NCBI GenBank assembly: GCA_012962735.1
Contig: DTXA01000420.1
Location: 1-8,658, forward strand
Reading direction: 5' to 3'
DNA from: Candidatus Latescibacterota bacterium
Lineage (GTDB): Bacteria > Latescibacterota > 4484-107 > B68-G9
DNA length: 8,658 bases
Part shown: in pieces, positions 1-6,814 of the stretch
Position numbering within the stretch: position 1 is the first letter of the stretch
Layout of the letters: each line of letters begins with the position of its first letter
Notes under the pieces: generated by a model
Database searches by the model: none
Seen by the model: only the letters and a program-made list of their open reading frames with translations
What the model was told of the DNA's origin: nothing
Program-made: the position numbers and the translations under genes

Positions 1-1
1 C

Positions 2-103
2 TTGCTGTGGGAGGTGCCCATAGAGGAGATTGCCACGAGCCGTGAGGAGACCCTCCAGGGCAAAAAGTGGGTGCCCTTCGAAAACTCTGTTTTACTTCAG
101 TAG
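2..103 (+). CDS. C-terminal end of an unidentified protein (5' part outside window)
   Basis: From base 2 there is an open frame of 33 codons ending in TAG at 101-103. The other frame checked (from base 1) stops within 15 codons. The residues include LWEVPIEEIATSREE followed by LQGKKWVPF, and read like a folded C-terminal beta strand region. The spacing of LW, PI, S, E and QG faintly recalls the C-terminal domain of GH57 alpha-amylase/4-alpha-glucanotransferases as I remember it. That would suit a sugar importer downstream, but the match is short and needs a gap, so I treat it only as a lead. The gene lies on the same strand as the following operon, with a 148-base gap to the preferred GNAT start. 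No terminator hairpin followed by a T run is visible after it. Confidence 0.5.
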   Translation: MLWEVPIEEIATSREETLQGKKWVPFENSVLLQ

Positions 104-180
104 AAGTCTTACAGTTGTCGTGAACTGGGGATAGGGAGGAGATCCGAAACTTCCCTAACGCTGTCATCCGTAACGAATCC

Positions 181-211
181 TTAACATGATGGTGGACATT
201 GAGGAGATAAT
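181..211 (+). promoter_or_regulatory. Candidate sigma-70-type promoter for the GNAT/ABC operon
   Basis: TTAACA at 181-186 matches the -35 consensus at five of six positions. GATAAT at 206-211 matches the -10 consensus at five of six. The spacer is 19 bp, longer than the usual 17, so strength is doubtful. Transcription would start near 218, about 34 bases before the ATG at 252. That agrees with the ribosome binding site just ahead of this ATG and would exclude translation from the ATG at 186. This is pattern matching only. Confidence 0.3.
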
Positions 212-240
212 TGCGCGTCAAGCAGGATTGATCTCGCAGA

Positions 241-245
241 GGAGG
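241..245 (+). promoter_or_regulatory. Ribosome binding site that decides the GNAT start
   Basis: GGAGG lies 6 bases before the ATG at 252. The alternative in-frame ATG at 186 has no purine-rich site ahead of it. The shorter protein also begins directly at the first beta strand of the GNAT fold (MGYRIR), as family members usually do. Confidence 0.75.
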
Positions 246-251
246 TCGAGG

Positions 252-1115
252 ATGGGCTACAGAATCCGTGGGATGAAGCCATCGGACGTTGTGGCGGTCG
301 TCAGGATAGCGAACCAATCCTTCCTCGAGACCGCCAGGATATCGTCCCTCATGGGGCGAAGGTTCGCCCAGAGGATGAAAGAGAGCAGGGAATGCCTCTT
401 CGTCGCCGAGTCGGACGATGGGGAGGTTGTGGGCTTCGTCGTGGGCTCGTGCGAGGGGGAGAGGGCGACCATAGGCTGGATAGCTGTCCATCCGAAACAT
501 CAGGGTAAGGGGATCGGAGGGATGCTGCTCGGGGCGGTCGAGAGCAGGGCGAGGGAGAAGGGCATCTATGTCGTTGAGACCGGGACCCCCTTCGCACGGA
601 AGTTCTACAAGAAGTATGGCTACAGGTGCGTTGAGATACATCGCTCGATGTTGCTTGAACTTGTGGGGAAAGGGATCTCGATACCCGAAGGTTTAGGCAT
701 AAGGGTGGTGATCCTTGACGACCTCGATTGGGTGATGGATTTCATCGGCGACGAGGAGGAATGGTTGAGGTTCCTGGATGCGTATTTCTCCGCCTACGGG
801 AGGGACGCAGAAAAGGCGATAGCTGTCAGTTCCGAAGAGCTGGTCGGGGTCGCGATTGGCGAGACCAACGAAGTATGCAGCGAACTCGTCAAGCTTTCGT
901 ACCTCTTCGTGAGGGATGAAGAAAAAGCCATGGACGTCCTGAGTTGCCTGGTATATGTAACATCTACAAGGGGATGCAGATGGTTCGGGGTGGAGCTTCC
1001 GGTGAAAGGCATAACTGAAGGGGAGCTCGAATCCCGAGGATGGGAGGATGCGAGATTTCCCTTCTTCTGGACGAAGTACAGGATGAGGAAGGAACTTCCT
1101 CTGGGTCCAAAGTGA
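252..1115 (+). CDS. Tandem GNAT-family N-acetyltransferase, second domain degenerate
   Basis: This 287-residue protein probably transfers an acetyl group from acetyl-CoA to an amine; its acceptor is unknown. Residues 3-137 form a standard GNAT domain: beta 1 at YRIRGMKPSD, beta 2-3 at LFVAESDDGEVVGFVVG, and beta 4 with the acetyl-CoA pyrophosphate-binding turn HPKHQGKGIGGMLL (QGKGIG at 84-89). The C-terminal FYKKYGY (118-124) is typical of the family. Residues 148-287 look like a second GNAT fold: AVSSEELVGVAIGE (191-204), a beta 4-like LSYLFV (215-220), GCRWFGVELP (241-250) and RGWED ending in TKYRM. Its QxxGxG turn is replaced by RDEEKAMD, so it probably does not bind CoA. The start at 252 is preferred over 186 because of the GGAGG site. 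The gene is 31 bp upstream of the ABC permeases on the same strand, so co-transcription is likely. The fold is confident; the substrate is unknown. Confidence 0.85.
   Translation: MGYRIRGMKPSDVVAVVRIANQSFLETARISSLMGRRFAQRMKESRECLFVAESDDGEVVGFVVGSCEGERATIGWIAVHPKHQGKGIGGMLLGAVESRAREKGIYVVETGTPFARKFYKKYGYRCVEIHRSMLLELVGKGISIPEGLGIRVVILDDLDWVMDFIGDEEEWLRFLDAYFSAYGRDAEKAIAVSSEELVGVAIGETNEVCSELVKLSYLFVRDEEKAMDVLSCLVYVTSTRGCRWFGVELPVKGITEGELESRGWEDARFPFFWTKYRMRKELPLGPK
693..1115 (+). other. Degenerate second GNAT domain (within the acetyltransferase)
   Basis: Residues 148-287 repeat the order of GNAT elements seen in the first half: the strand pair around EELVGVAIGE, beta 4 LSYLFV, a helix, beta 5 GCRWFGVELP, then LESRGWED and an aromatic strand FFWTKYRM. 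At the position of the CoA pyrophosphate turn it has RDEEKAMD instead of a glycine-rich loop. In known tandem GNATs such as mycothiol synthase, one half is catalytically weak or silent. By analogy this half may shape the acceptor site or a dimer face. That is inference from pattern, not alignment. Confidence 0.5.
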
Positions 1116-1134
1116 GCGTATTGCGGGCTTCTGA

Positions 1135-1139
1135 GGAGG
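1135..1139 (+). promoter_or_regulatory. Ribosome binding site supporting a GTG start
   Basis: GGAGG, within GAGGAGG, is 7 bases before the GTG at 1147. It supports use of this GTG as the start of the first ABC permease. Confidence 0.7.
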
Positions 1140-1146
1140 CTTAAGG

Positions 1147-2022
1147 GTGAGGAGCTCCAGGTATCTCTTCTGCATCTTGGTTCTCCTGCCGATAGTGGGG
1201 CTGTACGCTTTCCTACGCTTCGTCCCCATAGGTTCCACCTTCTACCTCAGCTTTCACAGGTGGAACCTCATAGACAGGTTCAAGCCCTTCGTGGGATTTG
1301 GGAACTACAAAAGCCTTTTCCACAGCCCGGAGTTCCTCACTGCCCTTAAGAACACCACCATATTTACATTTGGCACCGTCCCCCTCACCTTCGGCATAGC
1401 CTTGGCTCTGGCCGTCATGCTGAAGAGCAGGGCTGCAAGCAGATATGCTCCGTTCTACCAGTTCGTGTACTTCGTGCCCGTCGTGACGTCCATGGTCCCA
1501 GTGGCCGTGGTATGGAAGTGGATATACGACCCGAGGTACGGGATATTGAACTACCTGCTCTCCATGTTCGGGATGGAGCCGAAGGCATGGCTTATGGACC
1601 CGGATACAGCCCTTTTCGCCATTATGGTCATGAGCATATGGAAGGTCTTAGGATATTACATGGTCATACTCCTGGTCGGGCTGAACGCCATACCCAGGGA
1701 GTACTACGAGGCAGCGGCCATAGACGGTGCAAGCGGGTGGAGGCAGTTCACATCCATAACCCTCCCACTGCTCAAGCCGATAATCCTGTTCGTCGTGGTC
1801 ATCTCCACGATAAACGCGTATAACGTCTTCACACAGGTCTATGTCATGACCGTGGGCTCGCAGGGAGCACCAGGGAGCGTGCTTAGGGTCCTTGTGTACG
1901 ACATGTACGAGAACGCCTTCAGGTTCTATAAGATGGGTTACGCATCCGCTGAGGCCGTGGTACTCTTCCTGATAGTTATGGCCTTAACTGCCTTAGAGTT
2001 CGGGATCGCGAGGGAGAGATGA
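1147..2022 (+). CDS. ABC sugar transporter permease, MalF/UgpA type
   Basis: This 291-residue inner-membrane permease would pair with the next gene to form the translocation channel of a CUT1-type carbohydrate importer. About six membrane segments are visible: roughly 7-27, 68-92, 104-124, 155-179, 211-231 and 264-286. The EAA loop that contacts the ATPase starts at residue 188 with EAAAIDGASGWRQF and continues ITLPLLKP, an excellent match to the family consensus. The short N-terminus and total length are typical of UgpA/LacF-like members; the extra N-terminal segments of E. coli MalF are absent. The start is GTG with a good ribosome binding site. The TGA overlaps the next gene's ATG by 4 bp, indicating translational coupling. 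No ATPase gene is present in the window. The exact sugar cannot be read from the sequence. Confidence 0.93.
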   Translation: MRSSRYLFCILVLLPIVGLYAFLRFVPIGSTFYLSFHRWNLIDRFKPFVGFGNYKSLFHSPEFLTALKNTTIFTFGTVPLTFGIALALAVMLKSRAASRYAPFYQFVYFVPVVTSMVPVAVVWKWIYDPRYGILNYLLSMFGMEPKAWLMDPDTALFAIMVMSIWKVLGYYMVILLVGLNAIPREYYEAAAIDGASGWRQFTSITLPLLKPIILFVVVISTINAYNVFTQVYVMTVGSQGAPGSVLRVLVYDMYENAFRFYKMGYASAEAVVLFLIVMALTALEFGIARER

Positions 2023-2831
2023 AGCTCAAGGCTGTGATGTTGAACTTGTTCCTCATCTCTGGCGGGGTGTTCATGGTCCTGCCTTTCATCTGGATGTTCT
2101 CCACATCCTTCAAGCCAACGGATGAGATACTCTCCTGGCCTCCGAGGCTTCTTCCCAGAAGCTGGACACTGGAGCACTACAGGGAGCTTTTCGAATGGCC
2201 CTTCGGAAGGTTCTTCCTCAATAGCCTCCTTGTGGCCACTTTGTCCACCCTGAGCATACTTGCCACCTCATCTCTTGCAGGGTTCGTGTTCGCAAAGTAC
2301 AAGTTCTTCGGAAGGAACCTCATCTTCTTCCTTTTCTTGGCAACAGCCATGGTCCCATTCCAGTGCTTCATGGTCCCTTTCTACATAACTTTGGTCAAGT
2401 TACATCTAGTCAACACGTACCTCGGGATAGTTCTCCCCATGCTGGTCATGAGCTACGGCATATTCTTCATGCGGCAGAACATATCTTCCATCCCGGACGA
2501 ACTGATAGATGCTGCGAGGATAGACGGATGTTCGGAGTTCGGGATATACCTGAGGGTTGTACTTCCACTCTCCAAGCCTGCCATGAGCGCCTTAGGGATA
2601 TTTGCTTTCATGAGCGCATGGGGAAGCTTCATATGGCCCCTGGTCATAACTAACACCAAGGAGAAGTTCGTATTGGAGGTTGGCCTTGCTATGTTCCAGC
2701 ACAGGTTCTTCATAGATTACGGCTCCACCACCGCAGGCGCTACCGTGGCTGTGCTCCCGGTGCTTTTGGTCTTCTTCGTGCTCAGGCGGAACTTGATAGA
2801 GGGGATCACATTGACAGGCCTGAAGGGATGA
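2019..2831 (+). CDS. ABC sugar transporter permease, MalG/UgpE type
   Basis: Second membrane subunit of the importer, 270 residues. The N-terminus has a membrane helix (about 5-27) followed by STSFKPTDEI, the conserved periplasmic start of MalG-like subunits (S-F-K), and LEHYRELF (51-58), a family hallmark. The EAA loop runs from residue 164, DAARIDGCSEFGIYLR, then VVLPLSKPAM. The C-terminus ends in LIEGITLTGLKG, a near-canonical ending for this family (GLTaGAvKG in many members). It starts at the ATG overlapping the previous stop. It would form a heterodimer with the preceding permease and receive substrate from the binding protein encoded next. Identification at family level is firm; the substrate is open. 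Confidence 0.94.
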   Translation: MKLKAVMLNLFLISGGVFMVLPFIWMFSTSFKPTDEILSWPPRLLPRSWTLEHYRELFEWPFGRFFLNSLLVATLSTLSILATSSLAGFVFAKYKFFGRNLIFFLFLATAMVPFQCFMVPFYITLVKLHLVNTYLGIVLPMLVMSYGIFFMRQNISSIPDELIDAARIDGCSEFGIYLRVVLPLSKPAMSALGIFAFMSAWGSFIWPLVITNTKEKFVLEVGLAMFQHRFFIDYGSTTAGATVAVLPVLLVFFVLRRNLIEGITLTGLKG

Positions 2832-2840
2832 GCGAGCGTC

Positions 2841-2859
2841 TCCGCCCGCGTCAGGCGGA
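2841..2859 (+). other. Small intergenic inverted repeat between permease and binding-protein genes
   Basis: TCCGCC at 2841-2846 pairs with GGCGGA at 2854-2859 across a 7-base loop. No T run follows, so it is not an intrinsic terminator. In many ABC operons a hairpin next to the binding-protein gene protects or processes the mRNA so that this subunit is made in excess. That role is possible here, but a 6-bp stem is modest and could be chance. Confidence 0.35.
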
Positions 2860-2870
2860 CCGCTGAGGAA

Positions 2871-2876
2871 GGAGGT
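2871..2876 (+). promoter_or_regulatory. Strong ribosome binding site of the solute-binding protein
   Basis: GGAGGT, preceded by AA, is 6 bases before the ATG at 2883. It is among the strongest sites in the window, as expected for a binding protein made in excess over its permeases. It fixes the start and hence the very short signal peptide. Codons upstream in this frame back to the permease stop contain no ATG, GTG or TTG. Confidence 0.8.
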
Positions 2877-2882
2877 GGAACT

Positions 2883-4142
2883 ATGAACCTAATGCTTCTG
2901 GCGTTCTTATCAGTCGCCCAAGCCGGAGATGTAACCGTGACCCTCTGGGACGGATATCCGGAGTATAGGCCGGTATGGGAAAGGGCTGCAAGGGAATATG
3001 AGAAGGCACATCCAGGGATCAAGATCAGGCTCGAGTTCTTCCCTCTAAGGGAGTACGAAAGAAAGCTATGCGTTGCGCTCCCCGCCGGGGCCGGGCCGGA
3101 TGTCTTCAGGTCCGGGCTTCCCTACATGCTCAGGTTCATAGAGGCCGGGCTCATCTCCAGACCACCTGAGAGGGTGGTGGAATTCGTAAGGAGGGCGTAT
3201 CCAGAGTGGATGGTGGAGTGCGTTACCCATAAGGGGGAGGTATATGCCGTCCCCATAGGGGGTGGGATAAAGATGCTCTTCTGGAACAAGAGGATGTTCA
3301 GGGAGGCGGGGCTCACGCATCCTCCAAGGACATGGGATGAGCTGATAGAATACGCAAGGAAGCTGACCAAGTACGACGAGAAGGGGAAAGTGATAAGGAG
3401 TGGAATAAGCCTCAGGCTTACGGGAGGGGGAAGCGGGATAGCCGAGAAGTGGTGGATATTCCTGCTCCAGGCGGGAGGAACCATTCTCGAGGAGACCCAG
3501 AGCGGAAAGTTCCACAACAGTTACGACAACCAGGCCGGAAGGGACGCCCTCAAGCTGTACATAGACCTTCTCTACAAGTACAAGGTGGACAGCTTCGACA
3601 TAAAGCACGACGCGGAGGCCTTCGCACTGGAGCAGACCGCGATGTTCATAAGGGAGGCGTGGGTCATAGGGTACATGAAGGAACATGCCCCGCATGTGGA
3701 ATACGGCACGGCTCCCCTCCCCAGGTTCAGGAGGGTTGCCAACATGGGAGGGACGGATGCCTTCTGGGTCGCGGAGTACTCCAAGAACAAGGACCTGGCC
3801 TGGGATTTCATAGTGTGGCTTAACCGCAAGGAGTACTTGAAGGAGGTGATAAGGAAGGTCGGATGGGTCACAATAAGGAAGGATATGGACCTGAGCGATA
3901 TACTCGAGGAGATACCTCAGCTCAGGCCAGCAGTGGAGATGCCTCCTGACCTCTACGCCCCTCCCTACCCACGTGCCAAGTGCGTGGACGAAGTATATAC
4001 AAGGCTCGCAACACGCCTGGAGAGGGCGTACAGGGACAGGAGCCTTCTGGACAACCTTGAGGGCATAGCCAGGGTGATAAGGGAGGCTGCGGAGGAAACC
4101 GACAGGATACTCAGGGAGTGGGGGGAGTACGGAACGGAATAG
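2883..4142 (+). CDS. Extracellular solute-binding protein of a sugar ABC importer (family 1 type)
   Basis: This 419-residue protein should capture a carbohydrate outside the cytoplasmic membrane and hand it to the two permeases encoded just upstream. Residues 1-14 (MNLMLLAFLSVAQA) look like a very short signal peptide with cleavage before GD; it has no Lys or Arg at the N-terminus and no lipobox. The mature part starts with VTVTLWDGYPEYRP, the usual first strand. It continues with YEKAHPGIKIRLEFF (39-53), AGAGPDVF (68-75), GEVYAVPIGGGIKMLFWNK (118-136) and REAGLTHPPRTWDELIEYAR (140-159), all hallmarks of MalE/UgpB-like binding proteins. Aromatic residues such as W22, Y25, W134, W190 and W191 could stack on sugar rings. 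The length is normal for the family. The C-terminus is helical and charged. The ligand is not predictable from motifs alone. Confidence 0.93.
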   Translation: MNLMLLAFLSVAQAGDVTVTLWDGYPEYRPVWERAAREYEKAHPGIKIRLEFFPLREYERKLCVALPAGAGPDVFRSGLPYMLRFIEAGLISRPPERVVEFVRRAYPEWMVECVTHKGEVYAVPIGGGIKMLFWNKRMFREAGLTHPPRTWDELIEYARKLTKYDEKGKVIRSGISLRLTGGGSGIAEKWWIFLLQAGGTILEETQSGKFHNSYDNQAGRDALKLYIDLLYKYKVDSFDIKHDAEAFALEQTAMFIREAWVIGYMKEHAPHVEYGTAPLPRFRRVANMGGTDAFWVAEYSKNKDLAWDFIVWLNRKEYLKEVIRKVGWVTIRKDMDLSDILEEIPQLRPAVEMPPDLYAPPYPRAKCVDEVYTRLATRLERAYRDRSLLDNLEGIARVIREAAEETDRILREWGEYGTE

Positions 4143-4151
4143 GGAGGTAGA

Positions 4152-6074
4152 ATGAGGTCGGGTTTCACCTTAAGGGCGTTTATGGCAGGGGTATGTCTGT
4201 CCTTCTTTATCAGCATCTTCGCCCCTTATGGAGTGTTGATGATCAAGGGCTCGGAGATGGCCGAGAACTTCGCCACCCCTGCTGCGATGTTTATACTTTT
4301 GATACTGACCTTGGTCATCAACCCCCTGTTGAAGCTCGTCAGGAAGTCATGGGGCTTTTCCCACGAAGAGTTGGCGGCGATCTACGTGATGATGATAGTT
4401 GCCTGCTCCATCCCCACCATGGGCCTTACCGCCAACCTCCTTCCCACGCTCTCTGGTGCCTTCTATTATGCGAGCTCGGAGAACGAATGGGAAGATATTA
4501 TCTGGCCTTACCTTCCGGGTTGGCTCTTCCCTAAGAACCCCGAGGTCACGGTGAAGTACTTCTACGAGGGCCTTTCCAAGGGCGAGTCGATCCCCTGGGG
4601 TGCCTGGACGAGGTCTCTGCTTGCATGGCTTCCCTTGCTTTTGGCGATCTACCTGATGATGATATCGATGATGGTGGTCCTCAGGAGGCAGTGGGTGGAG
4701 AGGGAGAGGTTGCTTTTCCCGCTCGTGCAGCTTCCTTTAGAGATGATGGAGCAGGACGTGTCGCTTTTGGGCCCATTCTTCAGAAACAAGCTCATGTGGC
4801 TCGGATTTTCCATCCCCTTCTTAATAGGGCTCTGGAACGGGCTGCACAGTTACTATCACTTCCTCCCTCCAATAAAGACAGCCTGGAGTTTCCCGATACT
4901 CAGAAGGACGACGGGGCTTAACATAAAGGTAATATTTCCGATAATAGGGTTCGCATATCTCGTCAACCTTAACGTAGCTTTCAGTCTATGGTCCTTCAGC
5001 ATCTTAGGGAACGTACAAACTGGCATCATGAGGATGATAGGATGGAGCATAGGGCCGAGGGAACCGTACTGCGCAAGCTCGCCGAGCGTTTCTTATCAGG
5101 CTATGGGCGCGATGATAGTGCTGGTGGTGTATGGGCTCTGGATCGCGAGAGGGCATTTGAGAGATGTTCTGAGGAGGGCCTTATGGAGGGGTTCAGGGTT
5201 GGACGATTCCGGGGAGATGATGTCTTACAGGACAGCGATATTTAGCATAGTCCTCGGGAGCACCGTCGTGGTCCTTTGGCTCGAGATGGCGGGGCTCAGG
5301 TGGTACTTCACCTTGATATTCCTATCTGCAGCCTTCTGCCTCTTCTTAGGGCTCACCAGGATAGTCTGCGAAGGAGGGGTGGCCTTTGCTAAGGCCCCCC
5401 TTATCCCCCAGTACTTCCTCACCTATGCTGTCGGAAGCAACGCTCTGGGGCCTGTGGGGCTGGCCGGCCTTGCTACGACCTTCGCATGGTCTGCGGACAT
5501 AAAGACCTTTGTGATGTCCTCTGTGGCCAACGGGCTTAAAGTAGCGGATACAGCTCGGATGAGGAAGAGACCTCTCTTTTGGGGAGTTTTAGTGGCTATA
5601 TTGATCAGCATAGCGGGCTCGGTTTGGATCACCTTAAAGTTGGGGTATAAGTACGGGGGGATCAACCTACACCCCTGGTACTTCGGAGGATGTCCGAGGG
5701 TCCCTTACGAGGACTTTATGGGTCATATCCTGCTCAACCCAGCATCGGTAGACCCGAGAAGATGGGCTTTTGCGGGGATAGGGGCTGGGATCATGGGTTT
5801 TTTGATGTTTATGAATCATAGGTTCTTCTGGTGGCCCATACATCCCCTCGGATTTCCCATAGGGAACACCCTCCCCTTGATAAAGACGTGGTTCAGTATA
5901 TTCTTAGCATGGCTGTTTAAGACCACGATTTTGAAGTACGGGGGAGCTGGGTTATACCGGAAGTTCAGGCCATTCTTCTTGGGACTTGTAGTGGGCCATA
6001 TAGCCGTTGCGGGGATGTGGCTCATCATAGATTATTTCACCGGGATGACGAATAACTTTGTGCCCTTTCAGTGA
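4152..6074 (+). CDS. Polytopic membrane protein, DUF6785/DUF6784 type, possible transporter
   Basis: This 640-residue protein has about 13-14 hydrophobic segments (roughly 9-31, 42-62, 72-98, 154-177, 213-230, 259-285, 316-333, 361-378, 385-402, 474-496, 538-554, 577-594 and 606-628). I recognise the DUF6785 pattern with a C-terminal DUF6784 part. Visible marks are WVERERLLFPLVQLPLEM (181-198), RIVCEGGVAFAKAP (403-416) and FFWWPIHPLGFPIG (558-571). The E-R-L-x-F-P element resembles one in oligopeptide-transporter (OPT) proteins, so a secondary transporter is a reasonable guess, but no function is established to my knowledge. The gene starts 9 bp after the binding-protein stop with its own GGGAGGT (4142-4148), so it belongs to the same operon. 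It may move a related solute or product, or assist the ABC unit. Family call good; function unknown. Confidence 0.8.
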   Translation: MRSGFTLRAFMAGVCLSFFISIFAPYGVLMIKGSEMAENFATPAAMFILLILTLVINPLLKLVRKSWGFSHEELAAIYVMMIVACSIPTMGLTANLLPTLSGAFYYASSENEWEDIIWPYLPGWLFPKNPEVTVKYFYEGLSKGESIPWGAWTRSLLAWLPLLLAIYLMMISMMVVLRRQWVERERLLFPLVQLPLEMMEQDVSLLGPFFRNKLMWLGFSIPFLIGLWNGLHSYYHFLPPIKTAWSFPILRRTTGLNIKVIFPIIGFAYLVNLNVAFSLWSFSILGNVQTGIMRMIGWSIGPREPYCASSPSVSYQAMGAMIVLVVYGLWIARGHLRDVLRRALWRGSGLDDSGEMMSYRTAIFSIVLGSTVVVLWLEMAGLRWYFTLIFLSAAFCLFLGLTRIVCEGGVAFAKAPLIPQYFLTYAVGSNALGPVGLAGLATTFAWSADIKTFVMSSVANGLKVADTARMRKRPLFWGVLVAILISIAGSVWITLKLGYKYGGINLHPWYFGGCPRVPYEDFMGHILLNPASVDPRRWAFAGIGAGIMGFLMFMNHRFFWWPIHPLGFPIGNTLPLIKTWFSIFLAWLFKTTILKYGGAGLYRKFRPFFLGLVVGHIAVAGMWLIIDYFTGMTNNFVPFQ

Positions 6075-6100
6075 CCCCTTCTATCTGGCCAATCATATCC
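6075..6100. other. 26-bp convergent junction without visible terminator
   Basis: The plus-strand operon ends at 6074 and the minus-strand operon ends at 6101. The 26 bases between, and about 40 bases on each side, contain no GC-rich hairpin followed by a T run on either strand. Termination is therefore factor-dependent, occurs inside the opposing gene, or the two transcripts overlap. Confidence 0.6.
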
Positions 6101-6814
6101 TCACCTCACCTCCCGTTGGAGCTCCACATCGAAGGCCCTCAGAAACCCTCCTGCCTCCCCCAACACCTCTGGGACCCCGTCTCCGTCTATATCCATAAGG
6201 GCTATGCGCTCCCCGAAGCCGTCGGGCAGGGCCCACTCCACATCGTGGAAAGTTGGACCGATGACGAAGCCCGTGTTCAGCACTATCTCCTGCTCTCCAT
6301 CGCTGTCCACGTCGCCTACGAGGATCTGCCGGGCCTGGAACTCCCCTTCGCTCTCCCACTGCCTGAATAGGCTTTCCCCGTCGTATATGTAGAGCCTCCC
6401 GTCAGCGCAGAACACTAACTCCGGCTGGGGGTCCGCATCTATGTCCTCTACGGCCATAGCGGCGATGTTCCGGAAGGCACCCTCTTCGCTCTGCCAGATC
6501 GTCCGGTATGTGGTGCCATCCAAGATATAGATACGGCCTCTCGATGTGAACAGGACGAGTTCCACGGCCCCGTCGTGGTCTATGTCCTCTGCGAACACCC
6601 CGCCCACCGGGGAGCCCAAGAAGGATGATCTCCATACCTCCTGGTACCCGGTTTTGCCCCGCTCCAAGATGTGGAGGTACCCCCGGACATCCCCGTAGGC
6701 GATTTTAGAGGTGTCCGGGAAGACTGCCAGGGGGGGAAAACAGGCAGAAAGCACAAAGGGGTCCCCGGCCAGGGCCAGCCAGACCCACAGGAAGATGGTG
6801 TAAAGGAAGATCAT
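6101..6814 (-). CDS. Exported FG-GAP/VCBS-type beta-propeller repeat protein
   Basis: This 237-residue protein has a hydrophobic N-terminus (MIFLYTIFLWVWLALA, then GDPF) that looks like a short signal peptide cut after residue 16, so it should act outside the cytoplasm. Four repeats carry Asp-rich, calcium-loop-like motifs followed by an E-[LIV]-[LIV] strand: DIDHDGAVELVLF (77-89), DIDADPQPELVF (124-135), DVDSDGEQEIVL (168-179) and DIDGDGVPEVLG (208-219). Between them lie blade elements such as GRIYILDG (93-100) and GRLYIYDG (139-146). The second motif has Pro in place of Gly and is degenerate. Four or five blades are fewer than the seven of a full integrin-type propeller. The start at 6814 has GGAGGG 5 bases ahead and its ATGA overlaps the larC stop; a longer reading from 6949 would run into larC coding sequence. 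The role is unknown; binding or surface display is plausible. Confidence 0.8.
   Translation of the reverse strand: MIFLYTIFLWVWLALAGDPFVLSACFPPLAVFPDTSKIAYGDVRGYLHILERGKTGYQEVWRSSFLGSPVGGVFAEDIDHDGAVELVLFTSRGRIYILDGTTYRTIWQSEEGAFRNIAAMAVEDIDADPQPELVFCADGRLYIYDGESLFRQWESEGEFQARQILVGDVDSDGEQEIVLNTGFVIGPTFHDVEWALPDGFGERIALMDIDGDGVPEVLGEAGGFLRAFDVELQREVR

Noticed and set aside
112..127. Inverted repeat CAGTT-GTCGTG-AACTG after the first stop codon
   Set aside because: Only 5 bp of stem and no T run. Too weak to call a terminator or operator.
186..251. Longer GNAT start at the ATG at 186
   Set aside because: It has no ribosome binding site, while the ATG at 252 has GGAGG at 6 bases and begins at the natural domain edge. 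The extra 22 residues do not look like part of the fold.
693..1238. Minus-strand open frame of 181 codons opposite the GNAT gene
   Set aside because: No family features, and the opposite strand encodes clear GNAT and permease sequence across the same bases.
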